The notes beneath the pieces are model-generated. The model was given only the letters and a program-made list of their open reading frames with translations. It was not told the origin of the DNA and did not search any database. From Chloracidobacterium sp. (lineage in GTDB: Bacteria; Acidobacteriota; Blastocatellia; Pyrinomonadales; Pyrinomonadaceae), in NCBI GenBank assembly GCA_016706275.1, contig JADJJY010000004.1, forward strand, positions 62,001-126,000: DNA of 64,000 nucleotides, read 5' to 3'. This document shows positions 49,337 through 58,447 of this stretch, piece after piece (within the stretch, counting starts at the first letter, position 1; each line of letters opens with the position of its first letter). The position numbers and the translations under genes were made by a program.

Positions 49337-50095
49337 ATGAAAAAGGTAGTCTTTTTGCTGATACCGGTGCTCGCCGCTTCATACGCGGTAGCCGTTAACG
49401 GCCAATCAACTGAAAAAAAAGATATCGAAGCCAAGAAAGCTGAGGCTGCCGCTGCCGCTCCGTGTCCTCGATTCGAGTTGCGCGGCGTTGGCAACCGTAT
49501 CGTTCGCGAGGGCGAACAGATCCCCATCTCGGTAGCCGTAACCGGCGGCGACTCTGCGGTAGCAGCGACCTTCGTCTGGTCTACTTCGGCTGGTATTATC
49601 GCCAGCGGCCAGGGCACGCGAAACATCAGCATCGATTCGAACGGAGCAGCTATCGACCGTCAGATCACTGCCAGTCTTTGGGTAAGCGGTTACCCCGCAG
49701 AATGTACATCGCAATTTTCTGAGACCGTTAGGGTGGCGGGACCGGCCCGTAAAGTTGATGAGTTTGCTGAACTGACTCCTGAAAAAGAATCCTGGCATGT
49801 TAAGGATCTCACTGACAGCCTTTACGGTGTCAATGACAATATTTTCGTCATCGTCTATGCCGGGCGCAACAGCCCCCGCAGCTACGCGACCGCTGCTCTC
49901 AAACGCATCAAAGCACAGATCGTCGCAAACGGCGTCACGTCGGACCGCATCGGTATTATTGATGGTGGTTTTAGAGAAGAACCGGCATTCGAACTATGGA
50001 TCGTTCCGGTCGGCGCAGATATGCCAAAGTCAACGCCGACGATAAAGGCAAAAGACATTATTTACCCTAAAATAACGCCCGTTAAAAAGCCCTGA
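49337..50095 (+). CDS. Exported PKD-like protein, paralogue 2
   Basis: 252 aa with a signal peptide and a charged linker (KKDIEAKKAEAAAAAP). Same architecture as 48400: Ig/PKD-like domain (TFVWSTSAGIIASGQGT) and C-terminal domain (IFVIVYAGRNSPRSYATAAL, IGIIDGGFREEPAFELWIVP). A GGAGG lies 10 nt upstream of the ATG. Arrangement as two separate genes with a 232-nt gap suggests independent promoters. Ends directly at a convergent PLP enzyme gene. Confidence 0.7.
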   Translation: MKKVVFLLIPVLAASYAVAVNGQSTEKKDIEAKKAEAAAAAPCPRFELRGVGNRIVREGEQIPISVAVTGGDSAVAATFVWSTSAGIIASGQGTRNISIDSNGAAIDRQITASLWVSGYPAECTSQFSETVRVAGPARKVDEFAELTPEKESWHVKDLTDSLYGVNDNIFVIVYAGRNSPRSYATAALKRIKAQIVANGVTSDRIGIIDGGFREEPAFELWIVPVGADMPKSTPTIKAKDIIYPKITPVKKP

Positions 50096-51043
50096 CTACA
50101 TAGCCAAATACCCACAAGCATCGGCGATCGACGTATTTCCCCCGCAGAATATCAGCACGACTTTGCTGTCGGCTGAAAAGTTGTCCCGCAGTTTCGCCGC
50201 CGCCGCGAGCGTGCAAGACGCTGCGGGTTCTGTAATAACCTTGAGCCGCTCGGCGATGAATGTGAGTGCTTTTACCGCCTCGGCGTCTGTGATGACGGTG
50301 ACGGATTCGAGCAGGTCTCGGGCCATGGTCAGCGTCGATTCGGTAACATAAGGAGCCCCGAGTGTCTTAGCAATAGACGTGATCGCGGAAAGCGTCACAG
50401 GCTCACCGGCCGCAAGAGCCTGTGACATCGCATCGGCACCGACCGTTTCGACGCCCCAGACGCGGATATCGGGGTTCGCGGCTTTTGCCGCTATCGCGAC
50501 ACCTCCGGCCAGCCCGCCGCCGCCGATGCTCACAAAAATATCCGTCACATCCGGCACATCTTCTAGGATCTCAAGCCCAACAGTTCCCTGACCCGCGATG
50601 ATAAGCTCGTCGTCAAAAGGATGGAGGAAAATCCGCCCCGCCGCCTCGTATTCTTTAACGCGCTCAAACGCCTTGGCGATCGTCGCCTGCAGATCGACCG
50701 TCGCACCGTAACCGCGTGTTGCGTTGAGATACGTCTCAGGTGTATTTTCGGGCATCGCGATGACAGCATCAACGCCGAGCACGCTTGCTGCATAAGCGAC
50801 GGCCTGAGCGTGATTTCCTCCGCTGACTGCGACCACGCCCCTCGATCGTTCTTCGTCGGACATCGACATCAGCTTGTTAAAAGCTCCACGAACCTTAAAT
50901 GCCCCCGTCTTTTGAAACAGCTCGTATTTCACAAACACATTCGTCCCCAGATGCTTGCTCAAGCTGCTACTGTATTCGAGCGGCGTGCGCTTGACGTATC
51001 CGGCGATGCGGTCACGGGCGGCTTTGATATCGTTGATGTCCAT
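50096..51043 (-). CDS. PLP-dependent threonine/serine dehydratase family enzyme
   Basis: 315 aa, fold-type II. PLP lysine in QKTGAFKVRGAFNKL (about residues 44-58), SGGNHAQAVAYAASVLG, phosphate-binding GGGGLAGG (about 173-180) and a C-terminal FCGGNTS. It lacks the ACT regulatory domain of biosynthetic IlvA, so it resembles catabolic threonine deaminase or serine racemase. Reaction: threonine or serine to 2-oxoacid plus ammonia, or serine racemisation. The choice cannot be made from sequence. Confidence 0.88.
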   Translation of the reverse strand: MDINDIKAARDRIAGYVKRTPLEYSSSLSKHLGTNVFVKYELFQKTGAFKVRGAFNKLMSMSDEERSRGVVAVSGGNHAQAVAYAASVLGVDAVIAMPENTPETYLNATRGYGATVDLQATIAKAFERVKEYEAAGRIFLHPFDDELIIAGQGTVGLEILEDVPDVTDIFVSIGGGGLAGGVAIAAKAANPDIRVWGVETVGADAMSQALAAGEPVTLSAITSIAKTLGAPYVTESTLTMARDLLESVTVITDAEAVKALTFIAERLKVITEPAASCTLAAAAKLRDNFSADSKVVLIFCGGNTSIADACGYLAM

Positions 51044-51098
51044 AAACGTAATATATCATTCGCCACCAATGTCGCGAATCGCACAAATATTTCTTCTT

Positions 51099-51126
51099 AA
51101 TTCGTGCCATTCGTGTAATTCGTGGC
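51099..51126. repeat. ATTCGTGCCATTCGTGTAAT repeat
   Basis: Phrase repeat ending TTCGTGGC; a second copy lies at 52241-52270, downstream of the TMEM175 gene. Confidence 0.75.
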
Positions 51127-51148
51127 TAATCCTTGTAAAATATACCCA

Positions 51149-51550
51149 ATGACCGAACCTGAATTAATGCTAGAGTCCGATGTCCACGCATTTGGCATCG
51201 AGATCGTCTATAAACAGCTCGTCGAAGCCGGTTGGGATATCCAGTCCGCCGACGTTTACAGCGAGCGAACCGAACATCCGCAGATCGTCGCCACCCGCGA
51301 TGGCGAATTTGCGTTCTTTGTTGTGCGAACGGCGATGCACCCCGGACGAGGCCGTATCGAGGGCGAAGAGGTTTTCCAACATCTCTGCCGCTTGGCCCGT
51401 GACCACGACGCGTCGTGCTATTTCGCCAGCGTCGGCATCGCCAATTCCGAAGGCAAGACCGAAGAAGAAATGGCCGTCCCGATAAAAGGCGTCGCGTATC
51501 ATGTCGCTTTCGATGGTTTAGTGAAGATGGAATTACCAAGTACGAAGTAG
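51149..51550 (+). CDS. Small cytosolic protein of unknown function
   Basis: 133 aa from ATG 51149; the longer frame is discarded because its first codons are the dispersed repeat. Mixed alpha/beta with ESDVHAFGIEIVYKQLVEAG near the start and ATRDGEFAFFVVRTAMHPGR in the middle. The pattern is reminiscent of nuclease-fold domains but no catalytic motif is clear. It ends exactly where an inverted repeat begins. Confidence 0.6.
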   Translation: MTEPELMLESDVHAFGIEIVYKQLVEAGWDIQSADVYSERTEHPQIVATRDGEFAFFVVRTAMHPGRGRIEGEEVFQHLCRLARDHDASCYFASVGIANSEGKTEEEMAVPIKGVAYHVAFDGLVKMELPSTK

Positions 51551-51622
51551 CCCGCGAACTACGCGAAAGAACGCGAATGTTCCAATCCATTCTATTTAGG
51601 GTTTTTCGTGTTTTTCGCGGGC
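51550..51622. repeat. GCCCGCGAA inverted repeat, copy 1
   Basis: Left arm GCCCGCGAACTACGCGAAAG (51550-) and right arm TTTTTCGTGTTTTTCGCGGG (-51622). A second copy lies at 59596-59674. Confidence 0.8.
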
Positions 51623-51637
51623 AAAAAATCTTTTCTT

Positions 51638-52216
51638 ATGAACAAGACCCGTCTCGAAGCCTTTTCCGATGCCGTTATCGCGATCATCATGACGATCATG
51701 GTGCTTGAGCTAAAGATCCCGCACGGCGACGACCTCGACGCGCTCAAACCGCTCATCCCCGTGTTCCTCGCGTACGTCCTGAGCTTTATCTATCTCGGCA
51801 TCTACTGGAACAACCACCACCACATGCTCCAGGCGACGCGCAAAGTCAACGGCAAAGTGCTGTGGAGCAATATGCTGCTGCTGTTTTGGCTGTCGATGGT
51901 GCCGTTCGCGACCGGCTGGATGGGCGAAAACCATTTTGCCCCGCTGCCGACCGCGCTTTACGGCGTGGTCTTGCTGCTCTGTGCAATCTCTTACACACTG
52001 CTGCAAAACAAACTTACGAAACATTCCGACGGTGAGAATGCGCTGCTTGCCGAAGCGATCGGCAGCGACCTAAAAGGCAAGATCTCTATGATCATATACA
52101 TCGCCGCCATCCCGCTCGCTTTCGTCCAGCAAAACATCTCACACGCGATCTACGTCATCGTCGCCCTCATCTGGCTAGTCCCTGACAAGCGGATCGAAAG
52201 TAAGATCAATAAATAA
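51638..52216 (+). CDS. TMEM175-family (DUF1211) potassium channel-like protein
   Basis: 192 aa from ATG 51638; longer frame rejected as it begins in the repeat. Six membrane segments. Helix 1 carries the family signature RLEAFSDAVIAIIMTIMVLE, whose FSD and hydrophobic gate residues line the pore in known TMEM175 channels. Function in the family: potassium permeation without a classical selectivity filter. The length fits the single-repeat bacterial form, which tetramerises. Start context has no strong ribosome site. Confidence 0.87.
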   Translation: MNKTRLEAFSDAVIAIIMTIMVLELKIPHGDDLDALKPLIPVFLAYVLSFIYLGIYWNNHHHMLQATRKVNGKVLWSNMLLLFWLSMVPFATGWMGENHFAPLPTALYGVVLLLCAISYTLLQNKLTKHSDGENALLAEAIGSDLKGKISMIIYIAAIPLAFVQQNISHAIYVIVALIWLVPDKRIESKINK

Positions 52217-52240
52217 AAAGCACGAATGAACAACTTAATG

Positions 52241-52270
52241 CCCATTCGTGCGATTAGTGTAATTCGTGGC
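52241..52270. repeat. CCATTCGTGCGATTAGTGTA repeat
   Basis: Second copy of the phrase repeat at 51099, ending AATTCGTGGC. Confidence 0.75.
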
Positions 52271-52277
52271 AAGAAAG

Positions 52278-52541
52278 TTAGTTGGCTGAGCCTCTGCCAA
52301 AGATGAGCCTGACGACGAAAAGCAGTATCACCGCTCCGAGGATGGACATGATCCAACCGGCGGCGTAGTTTTCGCCGGCCCAGAGCGATCTTGCGATAAA
52401 TCCGCCGACAAAGGCACCGCCGATACCAAGCACCGCCGTTAAGATCCAGCCGACGACGCCGGCAGGCAACGCTTCTTTACCGGGCATCAAAAGCCTCGCG
52501 ATAATTCCGACTATCAAACCGCCTATTAATTGTCCGATCAT
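52278..52541 (-). CDS. GlsB/YeaQ/YmgE-family membrane protein
   Basis: 87 aa with three membrane helices and Gly-rich faces (GQLIGGLIVGIIARLLMPGK, ILTAVLGIGGAFVGGFIARS). Transglycosylase-associated/stress family; function poorly known. Intact paralogue of the frameshifted gene at 45338. A short AGGAGAAT ribosome site precedes the ATG. Confidence 0.85.
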   Translation of the reverse strand: MIGQLIGGLIVGIIARLLMPGKEALPAGVVGWILTAVLGIGGAFVGGFIARSLWAGENYAAGWIMSILGAVILLFVVRLIFGRGSAN

Positions 52542-52688
52542 ATTGATTCTCCTTTAGTCAAAGAACTTAAATGCTCCCACGTGAATGACTACGTCTTACT
52601 ATAACTAATGTTCCAAAGCTAGCAACGAGTGACGATGGACGGGTAACAAGCGATCTCACCATTCGACATTCGAAATTCTGCATTTGTT

Positions 52689-54041
52689 TCACGCTTGTCG
52701 TATCCATTTCAAAACCTCTGGTATCGTCGCCCGTTTCCCGTACATCAGCATTCCGACACGATAGACACGGGACGCGAGCCAGACGAGTCCTGCGATCGCT
52801 AATAGATTTAGCGCGACCGAGAGTGCGATCTGCCAAAACGGCGGCGTCTCGGCGATTATCCGCACCGGCATTGCGAGCGGTGCGAGAAACGGAGCAATTG
52901 AAACCCAAAACGAAAGGTTCGAATTTGGGTCGCGGATCACCGCAAAACAGAAATAAAACCCAACGAGCAATATCATCGTCACCGGGAGCGAAAACTGTCC
53001 GCCCTCTTGTACGGTAGTGACCATCGAGCCGACGAGTGCGTAAAACGATGCGTAAATAAAATAACCAAGCAAAAAGAACAGCAGAAAATAGCCGATCATC
53101 AACGGCGTCAGATGCGGCAGCCCCGCGAACATCTGCGACATGTCAGCCTGCATCGACAAAAAAGCTACGAGAGCGACAACCGACGCGATCCATATCGACA
53201 TCTGTGTCAGCCCGGCCAGCCCCACGCCCACTAGTTTGCCTAACATCAGCGTAAACGGGCGTGCCGATGAAAATAGTATCTCGGCAATACGCGTCTCTTT
53301 TTCCTCCACGACCGCTCCCATAATGACCTGGCCGTAGATCGCCAGCGTGATGTAGATCATCAACCCGATCACAAACGACGCCGCCAGCAGCATATCGCTG
53401 TTCTTTTCGCGGCCGGTCTCGTCGATCGATTTGGTGTCGATATTTACACGCTTCCCGAGGCTTGAGACGATCTTTTCGTCAATATTCGCATCCGCCAGAC
53501 GCTGCGATCGGACGGCGTCGTTTAGAGCGTCTTTGAGCAGATCACCGGCGACAAAATCACCTGCCTTTCGCGATAGAAACTCAAATTTCGCATCCGCTGC
53601 ATCGATGTTCCCAGGCACGAGCAGATAAGCATCGATCTCATCGGCGACCGCCTTGGCAGTCAATTCGGTACGGATCTGCTCCGGAGATTTGCCCGCAGCG
53701 TCGTAATTGACAAAGATAAACCCCTCGGCCATCTGTTTCGAACTCTGTTTTACCCGCTCGTTTTGCGATGCGTTCAGGTCCTTGATGGCGTCTTTTGCTG
53801 CCTGTTCAGCCTTCGCCGCGATCTTGTCAACCGAAAGATTTTCGCGCACACGCGACGAGATCTTGTTGCCCTGATCCACAATGACGATCCGCGTCGGCTC
53901 ACCCTTGATCGAAAAAATGATCGCCGGGATCACCGCAAAACAAGCCCCGATCAAAGGAAACAGCAGCGTCCCGAGCAAAAACGTCCATTTATAGACGATC
54001 TTTTTGTATTCGTGTTTTACGACAGCGAGGAATTTTCTCAT
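52689..54041 (-). CDS. ABC-2 transporter permease, NatB-like
   Basis: 450 aa. One N-terminal membrane segment (about 20-40), a large extracytosolic domain (about 45-210), then five or six membrane segments (EEKETRIAEILFSSARPFTL onward) as in the NatB/YhaP ABC-2 permeases. Partner ATPase overlaps its start by 4 nt, so the two are translated together. Known relatives export sodium or antibiotics; cargo is unknown here. Confidence 0.88.
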   Translation of the reverse strand: MRKFLAVVKHEYKKIVYKWTFLLGTLLFPLIGACFAVIPAIIFSIKGEPTRIVIVDQGNKISSRVRENLSVDKIAAKAEQAAKDAIKDLNASQNERVKQSSKQMAEGFIFVNYDAAGKSPEQIRTELTAKAVADEIDAYLLVPGNIDAADAKFEFLSRKAGDFVAGDLLKDALNDAVRSQRLADANIDEKIVSSLGKRVNIDTKSIDETGREKNSDMLLAASFVIGLMIYITLAIYGQVIMGAVVEEKETRIAEILFSSARPFTLMLGKLVGVGLAGLTQMSIWIASVVALVAFLSMQADMSQMFAGLPHLTPLMIGYFLLFFLLGYFIYASFYALVGSMVTTVQEGGQFSLPVTMILLVGFYFCFAVIRDPNSNLSFWVSIAPFLAPLAMPVRIIAETPPFWQIALSVALNLLAIAGLVWLASRVYRVGMLMYGKRATIPEVLKWIRQA

Positions 54042-54952
54042 TTTACTCCTCCGATCTGATCTATAAATATGTCATTGAGACTTGGCTCGACCTTTTCAAA
54101 TTTGGAGATATTCGCTCCGCTTTCGATCAGTTTTTTCAACAATGCCTGCGGATCCGCATTCTCAGCAAGTTCGATCTCTATTTCGTCTGAGTGCTCTGTG
54201 GCTTTTGCAACAAGCGAGCGGTCGCCAAGCATTGCTTCACCGCCGACAGCACGTAGAGCGATCAGGTTTTTGCCGTAGCTGGCCTTTACTTCGCGAAGGC
54301 TGCCCGAGATCACTTTTTTAGATTTATTGATAAGCAGTATGTCGTTGCATAGACGCTCGGCGGTTTCCATCAGGTGCGTCGAGAATATTATGGTCTTGTC
54401 CTGTGACTTAAATTCTGACATCACATCGATCATAAACTCAACATTTACCGGGTCGAGCCCCGAAAACGGCTCATCCAAAATGAGCAGATCCGGGTCGTGC
54501 AGCACTGTCGAGATAAACTGTATCTTTTGCTGCATCCCTTTCGATAGGTCGGTCGTTTTTTTATTTTTCCACTCGGCGAGATTCATTCGCTCAAGCCATT
54601 TGTCGATGCGTTTGTCGGCGACAGATTGCGGGACGTCTTTCAGCGCCGCGAAATATCGGAGCTGATCGACGATCTTCATCTTTTTATACAGCCCGCGCTC
54701 CTCCGGCAGATAGCCGATGCGGTCCTGCATTTTCGGCGACATCCGCTCCCCAAACAGCTCGATCTTGCCTTCGTCGGGGGCCGTAATGCCAACTATCATG
54801 CGAATCGTCGTCGTCTTACCCGCACCGTTCGGCCCGAGAAATCCAAAAACTCGCCCCGCACGCACGTCAAAGCTCAGCCCCTCGACCGCCGTAAAATCGC
54901 CAAAGCGTTTTGTCACATTATCGACCCGCAGGGTCGCTTCTGAGTTGCCCAT
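54038..54952 (-). CDS. ABC transporter ATPase, NatA-like
   Basis: 304 aa. Walker A GFLGPNGAGKTTTIRMIVG, Q-loop IGYLPEERGLYKKMK, signature LSKGMQQKIQFI, Walker B LLILDEPFSGLDPV, and switch His in IIFSTHLME. A C-terminal extension of about 90 residues resembles the DUF4162 tail of NatA/YhaQ ATPases. Drives the permease encoded next to it at the inner membrane. It starts 12 nt after serA ends on the same strand, so both may be read from the serA promoter. Confidence 0.93.
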   Translation of the reverse strand: MGNSEATLRVDNVTKRFGDFTAVEGLSFDVRAGRVFGFLGPNGAGKTTTIRMIVGITAPDEGKIELFGERMSPKMQDRIGYLPEERGLYKKMKIVDQLRYFAALKDVPQSVADKRIDKWLERMNLAEWKNKKTTDLSKGMQQKIQFISTVLHDPDLLILDEPFSGLDPVNVEFMIDVMSEFKSQDKTIIFSTHLMETAERLCNDILLINKSKKVISGSLREVKASYGKNLIALRAVGGEAMLGDRSLVAKATEHSDEIEIELAENADPQALLKKLIESGANISKFEKVEPSLNDIFIDQIGGVK

Positions 54953-54964
54953 AATACTGACTTG

Positions 54965-56545
54965 CTATAACTTTAACTGCTTCACTAAGATCACCGCATC
55001 AATCTGACGCAATTTTTCCAGAACATTTTCTTCGAGAGCGGAATCGATCTCAACCACGGCGAGGGCTTCGCCGCCCTTTTCCTGTCGGCCGAGGTAAAAG
55101 CGGCTGATGTTAACGCCATTTTGTCCGAGGATCGTGCCGAGTTCGCCGATGACGCCGGGGACGTCGCGGTTTTTGGTGATGAGCATATAGCCGTGCGGTA
55201 CGGCTTCGATCGAAAAGCTGCCGATCGCTGTGATGCGGCCTTCGCCGTTCGCAAAGACTAGGCCCGATGCGGTCTGTTCGCCGTCGGTGGATGTGACGCT
55301 TGTCAGGATGTCGGCGTTCACCGTCTTACCGGCAGTCGTATAGCTGGTAGTGACGCTGATGCCGCGTTCCTCGGCGATGAGCAGAGCGTTGACGACGTTG
55401 ACGCGTGACGAAACGTTGCGGAGCAGGCCCGCGAGAAATGCCCGCGTGACCGGTCCGGCGTCATTTGTAGCGAGGGCTCCGGTGTATTCGAGCCGGACAT
55501 TTGAGATCGCACCTTCATCGAGCAGCTGCGCCTGAAAGCGGCCAAGACGCTCGGCAAGATCAATAAACGGCTGCAAAGCCTCGACCTCAGCCGCCGCCAT
55601 TGACGGAGCATTGACCGCTCCGCGCAGCGTTCCATCGATCAAATAATCACGCATCTGCTCGGCAACGGTCAGAGCAACACCCTCTTGAGCCTCGGTCGTT
55701 GAAGCTCCGAGATGCGGCGTTGTGATTATTTTTGGATTGCCAAGCAGCGGTGAATCAGGCGGTAGCGGCTCAGTTGAAAACACATCCAGAGCGGCGGCGG
55801 CTACGGTGCCGTTTTCTATGGCTTCTAGCAAAGCAGTTTCGTCAACCAACCCTCCCCGTGCACAGTTGACAACACGTACGCCTTTTTTCACCTTAGCGAA
55901 CGCATCTTTGCCGATGATGCCGCGCGTTTCGTCAGTTACCGGTGTGTGGATCGTCAGGAAATCAGCACTCGCGAGCACTTCATCAAGAGTGCCCGTCTCG
56001 ATACCGAGTTCTTTTGCCTGATCGGCGGACGTGAACGGATCGAACGCAACGATCTGCATCCCAAACCCGCGTGCGATCTGAGCGACGTGCTTGCCGATAC
56101 GACCAAGGCCAATAACACCGAGGGTTTTGCCGTTTAGTTCGACTCCGACAAAGCTTTTCTTATCCCACACGCCGCTTTGTAATTTTGCATGCGCCTGCGG
56201 CACGTTGCGGGCCATCGAGACGAGCAGGGCGATGGTGTGTTCGGCGGTGGTGATGGTGTTGCCGTCGGGGGCGTTCATCACGACGATGCCGCGTTGTGTT
56301 GCCGCTTTGACGTCGATATTATCGACGCCGACGCCCGCACGGCCGATGACGCGTAAGTTCTTTGCCGCGTCCATCAGCTCCGCCGTGATGTGCGTCGCAC
56401 TGCGGACGATGACGCCATCGGCGTCCTGCAATCGATTCGCCAACTCGGCATCGCCGAGCTTTGTCTCTTTGACAACGTCTATACCCGCATCGATGAGCGG
56501 AGCCAATTTTTCTTCGTTAACGTCGTCGGCGACAAAAACTTTCAT
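54965..56545 (-). CDS. serA: D-3-phosphoglycerate dehydrogenase
   Basis: 526 aa from ATG 56545; the longer frame upstream is the dispersed CTGACTACTG repeat and is rejected. Rossmann NAD motif GVIGLGRIGKHVAQIA (about 146-161), catalytic Arg in VNCARGGLVDE, Glu and His in TTPHLGASTTEAQ. Then the intervening allosteric domain and an ACT domain (NRDVPGVIGELGTILGQNGV) as in type-1 enzymes. Reaction: first step of serine synthesis, 3-phosphoglycerate to phosphohydroxypyruvate. ACT presence predicts serine feedback control. Confidence 0.96.
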   Translation of the reverse strand: MKVFVADDVNEEKLAPLIDAGIDVVKETKLGDAELANRLQDADGVIVRSATHITAELMDAAKNLRVIGRAGVGVDNIDVKAATQRGIVVMNAPDGNTITTAEHTIALLVSMARNVPQAHAKLQSGVWDKKSFVGVELNGKTLGVIGLGRIGKHVAQIARGFGMQIVAFDPFTSADQAKELGIETGTLDEVLASADFLTIHTPVTDETRGIIGKDAFAKVKKGVRVVNCARGGLVDETALLEAIENGTVAAAALDVFSTEPLPPDSPLLGNPKIITTPHLGASTTEAQEGVALTVAEQMRDYLIDGTLRGAVNAPSMAAAEVEALQPFIDLAERLGRFQAQLLDEGAISNVRLEYTGALATNDAGPVTRAFLAGLLRNVSSRVNVVNALLIAEERGISVTTSYTTAGKTVNADILTSVTSTDGEQTASGLVFANGEGRITAIGSFSIEAVPHGYMLITKNRDVPGVIGELGTILGQNGVNISRFYLGRQEKGGEALAVVEIDSALEENVLEKLRQIDAVILVKQLKL

Positions 56546-56547
56546 AT

Positions 56548-56588
56548 CAGTTGTCAGTGGACAGTAGTCAGTAGTCAGTGGTAAAACC
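56548..56588. repeat. CAGTGGACAGTAGTCAGT-type repeat upstream of serA
   Basis: Variants of the same CTGACCACTG phrase family found inside lysA at 23188; here it occupies the serA leader. Confidence 0.75.
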
Positions 56589-56648
56589 GTAAGTGTTATT
56601 TGCGGTAAGTTTAGCATTTCGCAAATGTAGCGACAAAGAGTGTTCGTT

Positions 56649-57707
56649 ATGGAAATTTTCTGCTACAGACAAGGGTCGGATAAGGTCGAAGAAGGTTTTA
56701 CGCGCGACGAACTCCCGGCATTGCTCGCCGATCAAACAAACGTCGTCTGGGTCGATCTGAAAGGCGAAACCGAGGCTTCCATTGAGGAATCGAAAGACGT
56801 TTTGCTAAATGTTTTTAAGTTTCACTATCTGACGGTCGAGGATTGTCTTGAAACGCGAAACCAGCCGAAGGTCGAGGCTTATGAGAAGTATCTCTATTTT
56901 ATCGTCCACGGCATCAAGCCCGAGGAAACAAACCCTTCGAATTTTGTCACCAAAGAACTCGACGGATATCTCGGTTCAAATTTTGTTGTTACATTTCACG
57001 TCCAGCGTTTTCGCAGTATCAAGACCGTAAAACAGCACATCCGCAGCAGTCCGTTTCATTGCAAACGCGGTCCTGCTTACCTACTGCATCATATCCTCGA
57101 CGAACTCGTCGATCTGTATATGCCGATCGTCGACGATTTTGACGAGGCGATAAACGATCTCGAAGATCGCGTTTTCGATATGAAACGTAGCAGCAATTCG
57201 GTGCTTGCAGAGGTAATGGACGTCCGCCGGAGTGTTGCCCGTTTGAAGCGCATATCTTCACGGCAACTCGAGGTTTTGTATCGAATGTCGCACGGCGAAT
57301 TTCCGCAAATACCGACCGAGATCCTGCCCTTTTTCCGCGACGTACACGACCATCTACTCCGCATCTCCGACCTTTCCGAAGGTTATCGCGACCTCGTCGC
57401 CGGTCTCTTTGACATCCATTTTGCCGTAGTCGGCAATCGCACCAACGACGTGATGAAAACCCTCGCCGTGTTGTCTGCTATCATATTGCCGCTTTCGCTG
57501 ATCGCCGGTATTTATGGGATGAATTTCGAGAACATGCCGGAGCTAAAGACCGAACGCGGATATTTTATGACGCTCGGTGCAATGGCGTTCCTCACGATCA
57601 TATTGCTGATCTATTTTTGGCGGCGAGGTTGGATATTCCAGGGCGAGGCAGAAATAGTCGTACCGAAAAAGCCGGAGCGGCCCGAAGAGGATTTTGAAAA
57701 TACGTAG
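56649..57707 (+). CDS. corA: CorA-family magnesium transporter
   Basis: 352 aa. A long cytosolic alpha/beta and helical funnel (residues about 1-290) is followed by two membrane helices; the first ends in the signature GMN (IAGIYGMNFENMPEL), and the short MPEL loop is as expected. Function: pentameric Mg2+ (or Co2+/Ni2+) channel in the inner membrane. Start ATG 56649 preferred over GTG 56640. It is separated from the convergent DUF1835 gene by only 14 nt. Confidence 0.93.
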   Translation: MEIFCYRQGSDKVEEGFTRDELPALLADQTNVVWVDLKGETEASIEESKDVLLNVFKFHYLTVEDCLETRNQPKVEAYEKYLYFIVHGIKPEETNPSNFVTKELDGYLGSNFVVTFHVQRFRSIKTVKQHIRSSPFHCKRGPAYLLHHILDELVDLYMPIVDDFDEAINDLEDRVFDMKRSSNSVLAEVMDVRRSVARLKRISSRQLEVLYRMSHGEFPQIPTEILPFFRDVHDHLLRISDLSEGYRDLVAGLFDIHFAVVGNRTNDVMKTLAVLSAIILPLSLIAGIYGMNFENMPELKTERGYFMTLGAMAFLTIILLIYFWRRGWIFQGEAEIVVPKKPERPEEDFENT

Positions 57708-57721
57708 GTCTTTGTTGGTTG

Positions 57722-58447
57722 CTAGGCTAGAGCGTCGATAATTCGCTGAACCTGTAAGTCGCCATAACCATAAACGCCGGCGCGTTTTTTGAACTCGGCA
57801 AAGATCTTGCCAAAATCCGTTTCGCCGCCCGATGTGATCGCACGCACGACTTTAAGCGGCTCGACGTCCTGATTGATTGCCGCCGCGACTACCTCTCCGA
57901 GATACGGAAATGCGTCTGTCGCACTCTTGGCCAGCTCTTTCAACTGCACAAAATCTTTACGGCGATATGCCTGCCAAAGTGCGGAACCGAGAGCGATGTC
58001 CGCGTCGCTGAGTTTTGTCCTCATTTCAAAACACGCTTTGAGATCGTCGGATTCAAATTTTCCAAAGCCGTCCCACCGATTGTCTATTTCCAGTCCTATC
58101 GGCTCGACCCGATAAATGGTTGCTCCCGTTTGGCTCAACATCCACAGGCAAAACCACATATTCACGCTACAAAACAGCTCATACTCAAACCAAAGATAGA
58201 CTTCGTTATCCGCTGTCAGATCGCCCAGTTTTGCCAGTTGGTCAGCGACGGTTTCGTGATATAAGATCTCGTCCTCGCCATAATCGGCAAGGATAAATTT
58301 TGCACGTTCGTCCCAAAATTCATCGATATTTTCGGCATCGATCGGTCCCGTGACAAACACCTCGCGGCAGACGATCAACTCGCCGCCAATTTTCGCTTCT
58401 TTGAAAACACCAGCGACCGCATCGCCGGGTAAAACGTGATAGATCAT
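57722..58447 (-). CDS. DUF1835-domain protein
   Basis: 241 aa. The ATG at 58447 is fixed by an ATGA overlap with the pgpA stop. The N-terminus matches DUF1835 (MIYHVLPGDAVAGVF, GELIVCREVFVTGP, VYLWFEYELFCSVNMWFCLW). The C-terminal part, about 70 residues, is helical. Family function undefined. Translational coupling to pgpA suggests a shared regulation rather than a shared reaction. Confidence 0.75.
   Translation of the reverse strand: MIYHVLPGDAVAGVFKEAKIGGELIVCREVFVTGPIDAENIDEFWDERAKFILADYGEDEILYHETVADQLAKLGDLTADNEVYLWFEYELFCSVNMWFCLWMLSQTGATIYRVEPIGLEIDNRWDGFGKFESDDLKACFEMRTKLSDADIALGSALWQAYRRKDFVQLKELAKSATDAFPYLGEVVAAAINQDVEPLKVVRAITSGGETDFGKIFAEFKKRAGVYGYGDLQVQRIIDALA

Noticed and set aside
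56546..56617. N-terminal extension of serA (TVLPLTTDYCPLTTD region)
   Set aside because: Encoded by the dispersed CTGACTACTG repeat; homologous SerA proteins start at MKVFVADD.
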